From Phaeodactylum tricornutum CCAP 1055/1 (taxonomy: Eukaryota > Bacillariophyta > Bacillariophyceae > Surirellales > Neidiaceae), in the NCBI RefSeq assembly GCF_000150955.2, contig NC_011678.1:453518-517517 (forward strand): a DNA stretch of 64,000 bases, written 5' to 3'. How positions within the stretch are numbered: position 1 is the stretch's first letter; the number at the start of each line of letters is the position of its first letter. The notes beneath the pieces are model-generated. The model was given only the letters and a program-made list of their open reading frames with translations, had not been told where the DNA came from and searched no databases. Shown here piece by piece: positions 1 through 12,124 of this stretch. Both the position numbers and the translations under genes were made by a program.

Positions 1-1619
1 AGGTGACGACGCGGCACAGCAGCAGGACGATGATGGTAATACGTGCCTGCATTATCTAGTGGGGTCTCGATTTATGGACTCAGCAGGAGCACTATCTATG
101 CTAAAAGTTGCTCCGGACGCTGCATCTGTCACTAATCGAAATGGCTTGCTTCCAATTCAGGTGAGTCTCCCCTTTTAAATCTTGCCGCTGCTCTTTACAT
201 TCTGACTTGTGTTTTTACCTGATAGCTGGCATGCCAGGAGATGGTTCCGGAAGAAGTTATTTTAGCTCTAGCGTTAGTAGATCTACCATTTGAATTGACC
301 AACAATCAGTCGGCTGAAACCAGATCCGGTCGAAGCTGGTGGTTCCTGACTTGTGAACTTGACGATCGCTACGTAAACGTGGTTGAAAGAGTTGTTCAAA
401 TATGTTCTTACCCTCAAATTCGACAGTTGTGCTTTTTGGAACAACAAGAACTCGAGGGCCCACTAATCTCTAACGCCACGTAAGTTACAGACGATCTGCG
501 GTCGCTTAAGAAATGCACACTCATGACGCTTTTTTACAGGCCCCTGTGTCGTCAAGTTCTTTTAAGATCTCTGCGCTTTCTTGGGCGCTTCGAGTTTCGT
601 GGAGAATCCTCTGTTTTTTCGGACACATCACAAGCACTATCTGTTTTCGATGCAGTTGATTTCGGACATGGTGTAGACTCCATTGAAGGCGGTCGACCGG
701 TCTTTCTGCACTGCTTTTCTCATGAGTCGGCTTTTCTGTCGAAGGTGCGAGAGGTGACAAAAGTGTTACTTTTATTTTTGATGTCCCTAACTGACAACAT
801 TTCTTTTACATCCTCCAGATCTCTAATGTGGAGACCTTGAATCTAGACTTTTCGTTATTGGAAAAAATTGATGTCTTTTTCGTCGGTGAAAATGGCGAGG
901 AAACACTTACCGGAGATGTGATTCAGTACTGCATTTCTATCGAGCGGCCAAGCCTTTCTCTGGGCGAAGTTATCGCAGGTATGCTTGAAAACGATCACTG
1001 CCAAAAGGATGACAGAGTAAGAGAGCGGTACGCAAACAAAGTTTTTTCTGTGTTGCGAATCATGGCAAAGGCGTTGTACCATCTTCATTCCGTCGGGTTA
1101 GTACATGGAGATGTCTCTATTGACAAATGCGCCAAATACGGCGACAGCTGGAAGCTTGCTGACACCCTTGGAGTTCAACTAATCGGTCACCAATTTTTGC
1201 CCTCCCGTTTTTCTTCGGTTAGCCCGCCGGAAGCAATAAAGCAATCGGGTACACAACCGGACGACTGCGTCACTTTCGATACCGATTTACTCGCACATCC
1301 ATCGATAGATACCTGGGGGCTAGGAAAGTTGGCATTCGAGGCGCTTGTAGGAGAAACGATGGTCAGTGTTGCAACACCGAGGCTTGATGGAATGGACGAG
1401 GGAGCTCTGATTCGTATCCTTAATTGGAGTGACAGCGATCTTCAATCAGTGCGTGAAAAGCTAAGTGCCTCTGCAGTGCTTAAGGAAGGAATCGAGATGA
1501 TTCTTCATTGCTTATCGCACGATCCCCTAGATCGCCCTACAATGGATGGAGTACTCAGCCATACAGTGTGGAAAATACTCCGCCTCAGCAAAAGGCAGCA
1601 AATGGTCAATGAATGTTAG
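1..1619 (+). CDS. Ankyrin-repeat / pseudokinase protein, 3' part only
   Basis: The gene runs in from the left edge. I read four exons (2-160, 226-479, 540-744, 819-1619); introns of 65, 60 and 74 bp are GT-AG and keep one frame, giving 472 visible residues. The first two exons read as ankyrin-type repeats (TCLHYLV, NRNGLLPIQLACQEM). A linker follows with SNATPLCRQVLLRSLRFLG, then a kinase-like fold. In that fold the catalytic loop is VHGDVSIDK instead of HRDxxxxN (Asp kept, Asn replaced by Lys). The DFG site is WKLADTLGV, and no glycine loop or VAIK lysine is visible. SPPEA, DTWGLGKLAFE and DPLDRPTM match the APE, subdomain IX and subdomain XI positions. It is therefore probably catalytically dead. 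The linker and kinase part are colinear with the tail of the myosin at 35714-41837. The N-terminus is unseen, so another domain, even a motor, could lie upstream. Confidence 0.75.
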
Positions 1620-1700
1620 TTATTTGCGGACAGTAATTACTAGTCAACTTTCTCTCACTCGCGATGACAACCTGAATCTACAGATGTTTTAATCATACCT

Positions 1701-4700
1701 CTAGCACGCTATTCCAATGGTCAAAAGATACTGCCGAAGTCCTTCAAATCGATGATCGCCTTCATGACAATGAATTACAACAACAACCTGAGTCATCAGC
1801 TCTGCAACCGCGAGATCCCACATGTCTTTCTCCCTTGCCTCGCGGAGAACTTGAGCACATTCGTCAGTCAATTTCGGGACTTCGTTTGACAGAGAAAAAA
1901 GATTGTCGCTCAGTTTCTTTCGCTGCGCATAAGGTAATGGAAGTACTGGGTAGTTAAAAGAGTCTCCCGATGAGACAGATTGGAGCGGTGTTACTGTACG
2001 AAACTGTTCTGGTTTCAGCTCCATCGCTTCGGCAAACAACAAATCCCCTTGTCCTTCTGTAGGATCGTGAAGCTGGACACGTGCTCTCTTTTTCATTCCC
2101 TGCACTCCATCATGCCGTCCAATCGCGTTTGACCTGGTTGGTGTCATGGTAGAGATGGACGATGTCGGCATGGAAGGCGAGTACACCTGGCTAGATCTCA
2201 AAGAATCGGGGGTAACCTGATTCGTAGGCGCTAAAACGCCTGTCATGGAAGATTGCCTCATTCTGTCTGGTGTTGGTCGATTCGGGGAAGCCTCGTTTGA
2301 GCTAGATTCCTTCTGCGAATCAACAAAATTATTCATCTCCGAAAGCGCCTGGGTAATGTATCCAGGCTCAGCTGCAGCAAATGCATTGACTGTAGGGTAT
2401 ACATTCACACCGATACTTCTGGCAAGAGACTGCTGATACGGGCAGGTGTGATTCTGCTTTGGCTGTCCACAGAGCTTACATCGATAGCGCATTTTTGGCT
2501 GTGGGCTGTTGCTGATTAGACGTTTGCCTCCTGAGTCTTCTGAACCTTCTGGCATACAATAACTCTCGGTCTCCGATTGCGTATCCTTGCCGTCATTACT
2601 TTTTAAAGCGACTGCGTGAGCTTGTACAATATCTTCCTCGCCTTCCTTTGAAATCTCAACGGGAGGCGACTCTTCGAACTCCCATGATAAACGACTTTCA
2701 TTTTCATAGTACCGTCCTGGTAATTGTTCCTCGTATCTCACTTTCACCCGATTTGAGCGGTGCGACGAAGAGTTCGTCGACGAGGAGGGAGTAACAGCGG
2801 GTGATAGTTGCGCTTTAGCTCCTTTTTCACGAAATATACCCCTGGCTTCCGCATTCTTCGCATTTTGCGAGATTCCGTGATCACGATTGAGGCTGCCTCC
2901 GAAAGCACAAACAGACGATTCCACTCGACGGCGCGCAACTGCGATATCATGCAACGTCGGTTTACCATACCTACCAGAGTGTTGCCCAGGATGAGAAGTT
3001 TGTCCATACTTTGCCTGAAACAATTGCCACTAGGTGAGACGTCATTTTTTGGAAAAAATGTAGACTACCGCTCAACAACGTACCGTATGACTCCAGTTTG
3101 TACCGTTTTCGTTCTCGTCAAAACCATCGACTTCTCCGGCTAACTCGGATTGGAAGATAGCAGCTTTTAAGCCTGGCAATAAGAATACGCAATCTTTGAA
3201 GACAGACCTATGTTGCTTCAAAAATGAATAAAACGTCGGACTGCTGTCAACATCACTTTGAGATGGTAATGGACCTGACCCATAGAAGTGGCTTTGGGGG
3301 GCTACAGACTCCCCGTATGGTCGGCAGTGCGCCTGCGCTCCGAAACTTCCGACGCTCATACGTAAGTGGCTATCGTCCAAGGGACCTGACCGGCCACCGC
3401 CCGAGTAACTCCGGTACATCCCCAGCACCTGCGTGGGGCTTGCAGTCCTCGTGTCTGTCCCTCCGAGAACCATCATGCTTCCTCCTCGGCGGGAGGCCAC
3501 ACCAGGGTTTCCAAAAGAGTTAACTGGGCTGTAGCCGATAGCCAGAGCTCCAGATCCAGAGGGCACCAGGTATTGTGTCGGAAAATTCCCTGCTGAGGGG
3601 TTGCGAGAGAGCAATTGCGTGTTCCCTTCATTGTCTGCACTTCCGGTTCTTCCAATTCCAAAAGAATCATTCTGTAACGCTGAATCCACGTGAAAATAGT
3701 CCCCCCCTAAGCTGTCAAAAGACTGGTTGAACAGGTTGAAGGAAGGAGCCATATCAACTGAGCCTGAATTCTTCCCTTCCTCAGACCCTCGCTGTAAAGA
3801 AAAAAATGCGCGTTAGTAAGCTGCCACAGAATGACGTTGTGTTTCCAAAGTAGAACTGTGTACCCCACACGCTTACCTCGAACAACTGCTCAATCGGTCT
3901 TTGCTGGTTTGGAGATGCATCTGGGCTCAAGGCGAGTCCCGATACCTTTTTTCCTTTGTCGCCTCCATTGTCTTCGAAGGACATGGTTGGAGTACGCAAT
4001 GAAAGCAGAATTTTTTGGGCACTATCGTCCTCTGGAGCAGGGCCCTTGGATACATTTTCTTCTGGACGCCCTCTGAAAACCGAGGCCGCTGAACCCCCAC
4101 GCGACAAACGCCCAGAAGGTGTCTCTTTCAGAGAAGTCTTCGGTACATGAATGGGAGTGCTTCCACCAATAACGAGAGTCGTCCCACCGTGCCGAGATGT
4201 CTTCGAAGAGGGTTGTGCATCCCTATAGTCTTGGGGAGTCTCATTGTATCCATATTCGTGAGAATAGTAGCCATCGGGTGATCCGCGAGATCGCCCTCGT
4301 TGCCCATCAAAGGGTAGCGCTCGATGTGCCTCACGAAATTGTCGATCTCCATACGCGGGTTCATCCACAGATCGATATGAACCGCTAGAAATGGGATGGT
4401 AGTCTTCACTGTAGCCACTTGGGTATTGTCTGGATCGACTGTAGGAAGAATGAGTATCTACTCGAGGCCATTTAGTTCGACCCGAGTATTCCGAATGGAA
4501 ATTTGGATCATCCCGTATCTCTTGATCAGGCCACGTATTGGGATTTCTCCCTCCAGACCCTCCGACAGACAAGGCTTTAGCGGCGGCTGCAGCTGCAGCA
4601 GCTGCCGCCGTCGACAAGTTGTCGTTCAATAAGGGAGGCAACAACTCGTTGCTCCCTGACAGCCGCGTGCCTACCACTGCAGGCGAGCGCGCTCGTGTCC

Positions 4701-4875
4701 GCCCACCACGTCGACTCGTCGTCGTTCTCGGAGTTCCTAAAGTGGTACCGGGAATGGACGAGGTTGACGACGGCCGAGCCGAACTGAGGGCCACTAAACG
4801 ATTCCGCGAGGGTTCGCTACTCCCAGAATGGCCCAGCAGTTTCGAGTCGTCCCTGTCATCCACTTTTGTAACCAT
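1701..4875 (-). CDS. Unrecognised diatom protein with CX2CX6HXC motif (paralogue A)
   Basis: Three exons, 4875-3877, 3791-3084 and 3014-1701, join in phase 0 over introns of 85 and 69 bp to give 1006 residues. The start is the ATG at 4875 (MVTKVDD). The N-terminal 330 residues are low-complexity: Ser/Arg/Gly/Tyr-rich with a run of 11 alanines, presumably disordered. Near residue 750 is a zinc-knuckle-like motif, YRCKLCGQPKQNHTC, followed by a conserved stretch containing RSIGVNVYP and AAEPG. The C-terminal 80 residues hold YPVLPLPYAQRKKLSDNLF and DLAVAELMTQVV. Both blocks recur in the same order in the next gene (6097-8096), so the two are tandem paralogues. I do not recognise the family. A nucleic-acid-binding or scaffold role is only a guess from the Cys/His motif. 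Confidence 0.75.
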
Positions 4876-6096
4876 TATATCCAACGAAGTGGCCCGTATC
4901 GGCGCTCGCAGTCAACTACAAGGCAAGAAAGAGTTTGAGAAAGACCCTTTTTTGCAGCAAACACAAGACTTCATTTAAGTGAAAAGACAAACTTCACCAT
5001 GATGGCGAGGACAGGCATAGATATCACAACAAGCTCACGATTACATAATACACAGGAAGTAGCAGGTTAAGTGGTCGCCGCACCTCCGGAAAGCCAGCCT
5101 TCAACAATGCGCAAATACCGCAGTTTCCAAGTCGACGACGCTCCCAATCGACATGTCTATTCACTTTCAGAAGCCAGCAACTCCTTCATAAGCATAAGCC
5201 TCTACTCACCCACTTTCAGATAACAAATGTAATTTTCGAAAGCTTCGACGGCCGTCTTCGTGATCACAGCCAATACAATTTTGCTTTGTCAGTCGTTCGA
5301 GTCTAGCACGCGGTCAGAAATGTGAACCGCAAATACGGCCACCACAAGTCTTTAGGATGCTTGGACTATATAATATTTTGGTGCGATGGCTACATACAAT
5401 TTTAAAGAGTAGAAATCATATGTGCGTTGAATGATGATTCGATTAAAGAAAGATTCCGTTGAGAACTTCGATAAATACAATAGGCAACGGTTGAAAGTGC
5501 TCCCGCCAAAATCCAGACATCAAAAATACTATTGCCCTTGCCAGTAAAGGTGCAAGCCACTCTGTCACCAAGCGTTAAACGTCCGCAATACGTACGTTTT
5601 TTTTTGGCAAATGTAGCCCTGTCTGCTGATTTTGGTGAGTCCTTTGGGGATCAGCTACAGTTGCCAATACCTCGCTGTCATATCTGTGAATCTAAGCTGA
5701 GGTAGAAGCTAGCAATCGAAGAAAAGGCCGCATCAAACATCACCAAGGCAAAAGCCCCTCCCCCATTTTTAGAATGTAGCGAACAATGTCACCAAATCAA
5801 AAGGCACGAGGGGGGTGAAGAAATTAGACCAATCAACAGCTAAGGCTGGAAAGGTGCCAACTAAAAGAGCCCGAGGACTTCAGTTAAGCAGAGTTTGTTT
5901 CTTGTCACTGCTCCTCTAGAGCTAGGTGTTATTATCCATAGAATCTTGCCTGGCAACAATTCCTCTATCCTTCTTTCCAAGCCGAAACACTTTAAACGGA
6001 AGTCCAGATACAATTGAAGCAGTCTTTTAAACAATGCTATCTTTGGAGGCACTTGGCGATTGAAGCATTCTCAATCTGTTGTACCATTCCGAAAAG
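4876..6096. other. Intergenic, 1.2 kb, between the two paralogues
   Basis: No ORF with coding character, RNA gene or clear repeat was seen. It should contain the promoter of paralogue A and the 3' flank of paralogue B. A short T-tract lies near 5598-5606. Confidence 0.5.
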
Positions 6097-8096
6097 CTAG
6101 CACGAAACTCCCAGAGCAATTAGATATTTTTGGAGCCCTTCCAATTGAACATCACCTTCACTGCAATACAAACTAACGACTGCTTGTGTCAAAAGCTCCG
6201 CCACGGCCGCATCCCATTCATTCCGTTCTCGAGCGTCACGCAGAATCACAGCACAATCATCTGTCATACCTGGTACCTCACGGGATAGGTAAAAGAGTGT
6301 GTCGCTCAATCGCTTGCGTTCCGCGAAAGTCAAGGGGACGACAGGATAATGGTAAGCGGCGTTTGAACCCGAAGACACTTGAGTTACGGAACGATAATGC
6401 TCTGGACGAAGATGGACGCTAGCGACAAAAACAGAAGAGTGCAACGGATTTTTTGCCTCACTCGACACTGTCTTCGCGCGAGTTAGATGTACGCCGGAGG
6501 CCTTCAATTTCTTTGGTAGTCGCGTTATTGGGGATTGCGCAACCAGGGGAGAGGCATCATCGCTGTGAAGAGATAGGGAAGATTGAGGAGAATGATAGTA
6601 CGAGGAAGCAGCGCGAAGTGACTCCGGTGTAACGCTGGTCGGACACACTCCAGCAAGAAAAGGGTTCACATTCATATCCCGCCGAGCTGTATCAAGGGTG
6701 TCCTCATGATCTTGATCTGGGTTTCCATGATCCGAATCGTAGGATACAAAATTGTTCATTTTGCTCAATGGAGGGGCAATTGTTCCTGGTTCAGCCGCTG
6801 TGAACGAGTTGACTGCCGGATATACCATGACCCCAATACTTCTATGAAGTAATTGACGATTCGGGCAGTTGTGATTTTGCTTCAATTGGCCACATAGCTT
6901 GCATCGGTACTTCATTTTTGCTTCGTCAGACGAAATAGAAGAGCCCAGACGGTGAGTACAGTATACTGGATCCTGGCCGTGAAGCACCTCAATGGATCGA
7001 GACCGTTTGGATGAGGGCTGACCGGAACTGGATACATCGTTTTCATCTTCACTAAATATGTCGACCGGCGGGTTTTCTTCGACTGCCCAAGAAATACGTG
7101 ATCCGCTAAGAAAGTAGCGCCTGTGTAGTAGTTCCTCGTACCTTCTTCGCGAACTTGAAGGCCCAGTTAGCCGAAAGATGGAATCTGTCCTCGTTGAAGA
7201 ACTTGAATAGAGAGCGCCCCCGAAAGCACAAATAGCTGCTTCTATCCGCCGGGTTGCAATTACGAAGTCTGCTGAATTACTGTACGTTTCCTGTTGCAGC
7301 TTGATGGTGAGCGCTTGTAAAGAATCTTTCTGCATAAACGCTGTTCCGCTTACCTCTCGTTCTATGTGTTGACGAATATGTGCACGCTCACTTATGTGAA
7401 TTGTACGAGATTCCGAACCTCGTAGGCATGGTAAACAGTACCGGCACAAATCAAACGCTTTGCGTACTGTCCGTAGGACGTAGTAAGGGTTTGAAATCGC
7501 TTCACCGTCGAATTCATTGTGCGAAAGACCATCAACGGATTCAAGTGACAAGCGATTTCCGGTGAGCGAAGGCACTTGCGAGACTGCAATCTGACATGAC
7601 CCTCCCGTATAGTCCATCTTGATTGGGGAAAGATCCCCGAACGAGTATTCCGAACCCGATTCGTTCATATGTGGAGGGTTTTCACCCGTAGGATGAGAGT
7701 CTTCTTGCAAAGAGAACACGGAATCGACGGCCAGTGAGCCACGGGTACTGTTTGCAGCGGGGGAAAACGGTGCCGCATCGATCGACTCAAATGATGTCGT
7801 GAGAAGATTAAAGGACCCTTCTTCCTGTTGATGGATATCGTTCGCCGATTCTGCCAATTTTAGAGCCGGCGTCCCGGGAATCCACTACATCAAGACGAGT
7901 GGCATTAGCGTAAGTTTGAAAATCTGGAATCCAGTAAGCATTCCTTGCTTACCGTGAATTCATGTGACCCCTTCGCCGGTTTTTCCACTAAACCTCTGGA
8001 TCCAGCGGAGGTCAGTTGGAGCGATTCAAATTGTTTGTCATCGATACTTGATGCACGACAATGGACTCCTTCAGCTTTTTTCGATGCGTCCTGCAT
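6097..8096 (-). CDS. Unrecognised diatom protein with CX2CX6HXC motif (paralogue B)
   Basis: The main exon is 7884-6097. It has no good ATG at its 5' end. A short upstream exon, 8096-7953 (48 codons from ATG at 8096), joins it in phase 0 across a 68-bp GT-AG intron, giving 643 residues. It shares YRCKLCGQLKQNHNC, RSIGVMVYP, AAEPG and the C-terminal YPVVPLTFAERKRLSDTLF block with the neighbouring paralogue. It also shares an upstream stretch (IEAAICAFGGAL against VESSVCAFGGSL; RYEELLHRRYF against RYEEQLPGRYY). It lacks the long Ser/Gly/Tyr-rich N-terminus and the poly-Ala run of its partner. The four-residue CxxC..HxC set suggests metal binding. Function is unknown. The 5' exon is less certain than the rest. 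Confidence 0.72.
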
Positions 8097-9662
8097 TGTT
8101 TTTCATTTGTTGAACACCTTAGGTTGTTGAAGAATATTAAAACTCGCCAAGGCCTAGGCTGCCGATGATATAAAATGATCGCAGCCATGTTTTTGCTTGA
8201 GCATGGAGTCGCTTCAGCTTCGATATTGGAATCGCACATCAAAGTGCTAGTCAAAGCCAACTCACAAGGTTTTGGCCGACTCAATAATCTCTTTCCTGTG
8301 GGAGTGCTGTGCTATATACTGTCCCTTGAATCTCAATGTGGAGTGTCTACCTTTCCTTCATCGTTTCCTCGTCGGAGTTTCCACTGGCCACCGCTATTCA
8401 ATGTAAACTCAAGTTTTCCAGTTTTAAGGCAACCTCCAGGTTCTATCAGGAAACGAGAACAAGGGAAGGGATGAAAACCAGTGTCATTTTCTGCTACATT
8501 TATGTTGTCCTCGTCAAAACAGTCTATGTATTCCCCTTTTATTAATGCAAATTTTACGAAAAATACCCTTTTCAATCGCGATTGTGCTCATCTTTATGGA
8601 ACTTTAGTTTACATTTAGTTTATATCTGAAAAGGTCTTACATAATAATGACAATGGTATAAAGTTGGAGGTTATAGCGGTGCCAAATCTTTTAATGTAGA
8701 TGGCAGCAGAAAGGAACCATCGTATTTTGTTTTTCTGTCCGTTTCGAAATCGATTGCAAAGACGCACACGAATAAACTATGGGCTTCGATTTTTCAAGTA
8801 CTTTTGTGGCCATATTCCGGGTTTATCCTAGAGAAGCAGAAGAGCTGCGGCCAGCATGAAATCAAATAGCTGGAAAGTGACCATACGGATTTCCACAAAT
8901 GTTCGGTTTGGGATGCCAATGCCCAAGGTACACGACAGCTAGCTCTTGGGCCAGTCAGCAGGAGAGCCTGTGTTTATGAAACTACTAGCCCGGATACTTG
9001 TCACATTAGGGCATTTACGCTTGTACATTTTAATCGGGATCACTGGAAGGGCGGCGGACCACATCCATGTTAGCACAAGAAAAAATCTAAATTTCGACAT
9101 CGACAGTAAATAGCTAGATTCTCGGCACTGCAACCACCCGTTCATCGTCTGTAGATCTGGTCGTAACAATGAAATAACCGAAAGGTTCCGAAGACTGAGC
9201 GCCAGTCATATCGATTGTATTTTCCAAGACTGAAAAGTGGCACCGAACGGCATTGTTTCACGTCTACAATTAAGGTTTGAAAGGGGTCGTCAGATAGCGT
9301 TTTCTAGCACTTTTCTACTGCTTATTAAGTCGGGATGACTGTCCGACGAAAAATGAAGAGAGCGCAAGTCATTTTCGAGACAAAATGTAGATGCTCGCTG
9401 ACTTTGATCGCGTATACTTTCAAGACCTAACATGTCACTATAAACACTCACTGCTCTTAATTTCTCCGGTCATTTGCTCTACCTGCTGCAAGATTGGTTA
9501 CTGTTAAATAAAATTTACTATTACTAGGTCAATGACCTCATCTATACTGTTTGCCTTAAACATAATTTATGTGTTTTCCTCATCGATTTTTCATGGCAAG
9601 AATTCTCATCACATGGCCCACCACTCCATAAAACCAAAGGGACCCATTCATCATCGAGTAAC
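8097..9662. other. Intergenic, 1.6 kb
   Basis: I see only short chance ORFs on both strands and no recognisable gene, RNA or repeat. It is AT-rich compared with the flanking genes. Confidence 0.45.
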
Positions 9663-10310
9663 ATGACAATCCATAGCCGAAACTTTTACTTCCAGGAAGA
9701 TGCCTCCTGCTCTTCCACCGTAACCGCAGAGCCACAGAAAAGAAGGAAACGCAAAATCTCTTTTCGGCCTCAGCAAGATCAGGTTTTCACAATTCCACAC
9801 ATTGACGACCTTTCTGAAGCTGAAGTGGCGGATGTCTGGTATGGGCGCACAGACTATGATACTATGAAGCACAGCTTCATTCCCATCATTCGTAAAATGA
9901 CGAAAGGAGAAAAAGTAGATGAAACAAACCGAGAGACCATCAGAGGCTTGGAATTTAGGACTCGCCAAGGTGCTATCCGCCGGCAACACAACAAGTTAGA
10001 GGCGATTTCAGCCGTCCTCGATGAGCAAGAGCTTCAGCACAATATGGGAATGAGAGATGATGAAAAATTACGGAAAGTTTATTTGTCCTGCTCTCTTCAT
10101 TGCAGCGATGCAGCTTACCAATTGGGAATTCAAGATGAAAACTACATCATCGAAATGTTGCGCACCGACGACAGAAGCACTGCTGAACTTTCCAGCCTAC
10201 AATTGACCGCCAAAAAGAAGCGAGGGGTCAAAATTCGCACTCGGTCGCTTGTTGAAGATCTAAAGAACCTTGCTCTATCGCGAAGAGCTGTTAGTAATAT
10301 CGCGGCATAG
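9663..10310 (+). CDS. Small diatom WY/RGLE-family protein (copy 1)
   Basis: Single exon, 215 residues, ATG at 9663. After a basic patch (KRRKRKISF) come IPHIDDLSEAEVADVWY, RGLEFRTRQGA and AVLDEQELQ, then VYLSCSLHCSDAAYQLG. The same blocks in the same order and spacing occur in the next plus-strand gene (11279-12124). From memory this arrangement is common in diatom hypothetical proteins, often in many copies, and I know of no assigned function. The sequence has no signal peptide and no membrane segment. The Lys/Arg-rich tail (KKKRGVKIRTR) could be a nuclear localisation signal. I infer a soluble, possibly nuclear, protein. Confidence 0.75.
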   Translation: MTIHSRNFYFQEDASCSSTVTAEPQKRRKRKISFRPQQDQVFTIPHIDDLSEAEVADVWYGRTDYDTMKHSFIPIIRKMTKGEKVDETNRETIRGLEFRTRQGAIRRQHNKLEAISAVLDEQELQHNMGMRDDEKLRKVYLSCSLHCSDAAYQLGIQDENYIIEMLRTDDRSTAELSSLQLTAKKKRGVKIRTRSLVEDLKNLALSRRAVSNIAA

Positions 10311-11278
10311 TGTAACGCTTGGAAGTACGGATCGGGTCGACGAGCACAATTTTACGACGAACTTCAGTACCTAGAGCCCATAACTTTCTTTTACATTTTT
10401 TTCCTTTCCGGATTATGCCTACTTTAGCAATACCGTTTCCTCATGGCTGGTCTCTCTAATTGTGCCATGAAGCAGCCGCCAACGCTAGGTCGGTTACATA
10501 ATTCCTATTCAAGTTCAGGAGAGAATGATTGTTTCAAAAGATTCTAAAAAGTTGTTGACTGTGAGGCGACCGTCTATATATGCTATTGTCAAGATTTCGA
10601 GTCTGCTTCACAGTAAGTGTGCTGAACCTTGAAGAAGCGAGACCGCAAAACAACAATATGCGGGGATGCTGTTGATCTTACATTAACCCTGACAGATGGC
10701 GTCTGAAACTTGGATGGCAAATTTATAGCATATTCATTTTGTTGTAAATAACGACATTTAGCATCCTGATTGTAAAAAGCTTATACGGAAATATACATTT
10801 GTGTAAGATCAACCCATCGGAAAGTCATGGATAAGAAATGAAATCTATCAAACTAGTCTCAATGAAAGCTATTGTAATCTAAGAAATCTCCAGTCGGCAC
10901 ACTACTTAAAAAATTGTTGAGGTTGCCAGAGATAAGTACATAAACCACCATTGAACCATCTTTATTGAAGGCAAAAATTTGGTGACTATTGATATTTATA
11001 TTTAGAAAACAGGTCATAGTGGAGGTGCAGGGTAATTAAACGTAGATATTGGAATGTAGAGGACGAGACATCTTCTTCTAAAACTATCTAGACACGTCTT
11101 TATGACCAGACGGTGTAATCGTGAACCAAACGATGACCAATGAATTTGTGCCTACGCGGCATTTGTGAACTCACGCTTTAGAGATAGCATCAGACGCAAA
11201 CTACTAGGGACAACACAATATTCAGATCCTACAAGCGCCTATCAACAGCTTCGTGCACATAGTGACGCCGGAACTACC
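10311..11278. other. Intergenic, about 1 kb
   Basis: AT-rich with no coding signal. The stretch 11165-11278 is open in frame with the next gene but has no ATG; it could be 5' UTR or the 3' part of an unseen exon. Confidence 0.4.
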
Positions 11279-12124
11279 ATGCCTCCAAGATCGCTATCAT
11301 TACGTAGCTCACCTAGTGTGATGGGCTGGAGTGATGATTATTCGCTCTCTTCCGCTAGTTTCGATGTGAATGCAAAGAACAATAAAGTGCGTCTGCCGCT
11401 GACTAAATCGGTGAAATTTTCAGAATGCAATGAGACTTTCGAGGTCACCCATTTAGACGACATGACAAATAAGGAGGTCGCTGACACCTGGTACGATGCC
11501 AAGGAATACAGTGCCATTAAAGCTGGCTATCAATATACAATTTTTCTGATGGAAGCTGGCGAAAAGATTCCGCAAGACGACCCCGATAACACGACAAGAG
11601 GACTGGAATACCGAACGCAAGAAGGAGCCTGGGCTCGATATGAAAATAAACGCGACGCATACAATGCCGTTTTAGACGAACAGGATCGACAGTGGAAAGT
11701 CGACAAGGACGACGAACAAAGAATTAGAAAAATTTACTTGGATCATTCCACCAAGTGTGCAGATGCGGCAGTTGTAAGAGGAGTAAAAGACGAAAGGGAA
11801 GCTATCAGGCTTCACGCAGAGGAACGCGCCCGACTTCAAGCGGCAGTCAAGCGAGCAGCAGAGCGAAGAGCAAAAAAACTGGCGGAAAAGAAAAAGCTGA
11901 AGAAATTGCTGTCGGAAAGCAAATCCATTGCCGATGAGACGAAGTCAGTCACGTCAAAAAAATCTAAGGTGTCGTCTGAAACAAAAATGAAATCCACCGT
12001 AATGCCAGAGAAGAAAGAAAAGAAACTCAAGTCCGCATTGAGTTCTTCTTCCTTAGGAGATAGGAAGATGAAAGGAACAACAAGCTTGAGAAAGAAACTG
12101 GAAAGGGCAGAAGCTCAGCAATGA
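11279..12124 (+). CDS. Small diatom WY/RGLE-family protein (copy 2)
   Basis: I start at ATG 11279 (MPPRSLSLRSS), giving 281 residues. The frame is open 38 codons further up but only to a GTG, so an upstream exon is possible. The core has VTHLDDMTNKEVADTWYD, RGLEYRTQEGA, AVLDEQDRQ and IYLDHSTKCADAAVVRG, matching the 9663-10310 gene block for block. Copy 2 adds a C-terminal region of about 100 residues rich in Lys, Ala, Glu and Ser (ERRAKKLAEKKKLKKLL), likely a basic helix or coiled coil. The pair looks like a local duplication that has since diverged. Function unknown. Confidence 0.72.
   Translation: MPPRSLSLRSSPSVMGWSDDYSLSSASFDVNAKNNKVRLPLTKSVKFSECNETFEVTHLDDMTNKEVADTWYDAKEYSAIKAGYQYTIFLMEAGEKIPQDDPDNTTRGLEYRTQEGAWARYENKRDAYNAVLDEQDRQWKVDKDDEQRIRKIYLDHSTKCADAAVVRGVKDEREAIRLHAEERARLQAAVKRAAERRAKKLAEKKKLKKLLSESKSIADETKSVTSKKSKVSSETKMKSTVMPEKKEKKLKSALSSSSLGDRKMKGTTSLRKKLERAEAQQ

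Noticed and set aside
8175-8474. Plus ORF of 99 codons with a Met-rich start
   Set aside because: It has no homology signal, no codon bias like the neighbours, and an overlapping minus ORF of equal quality.
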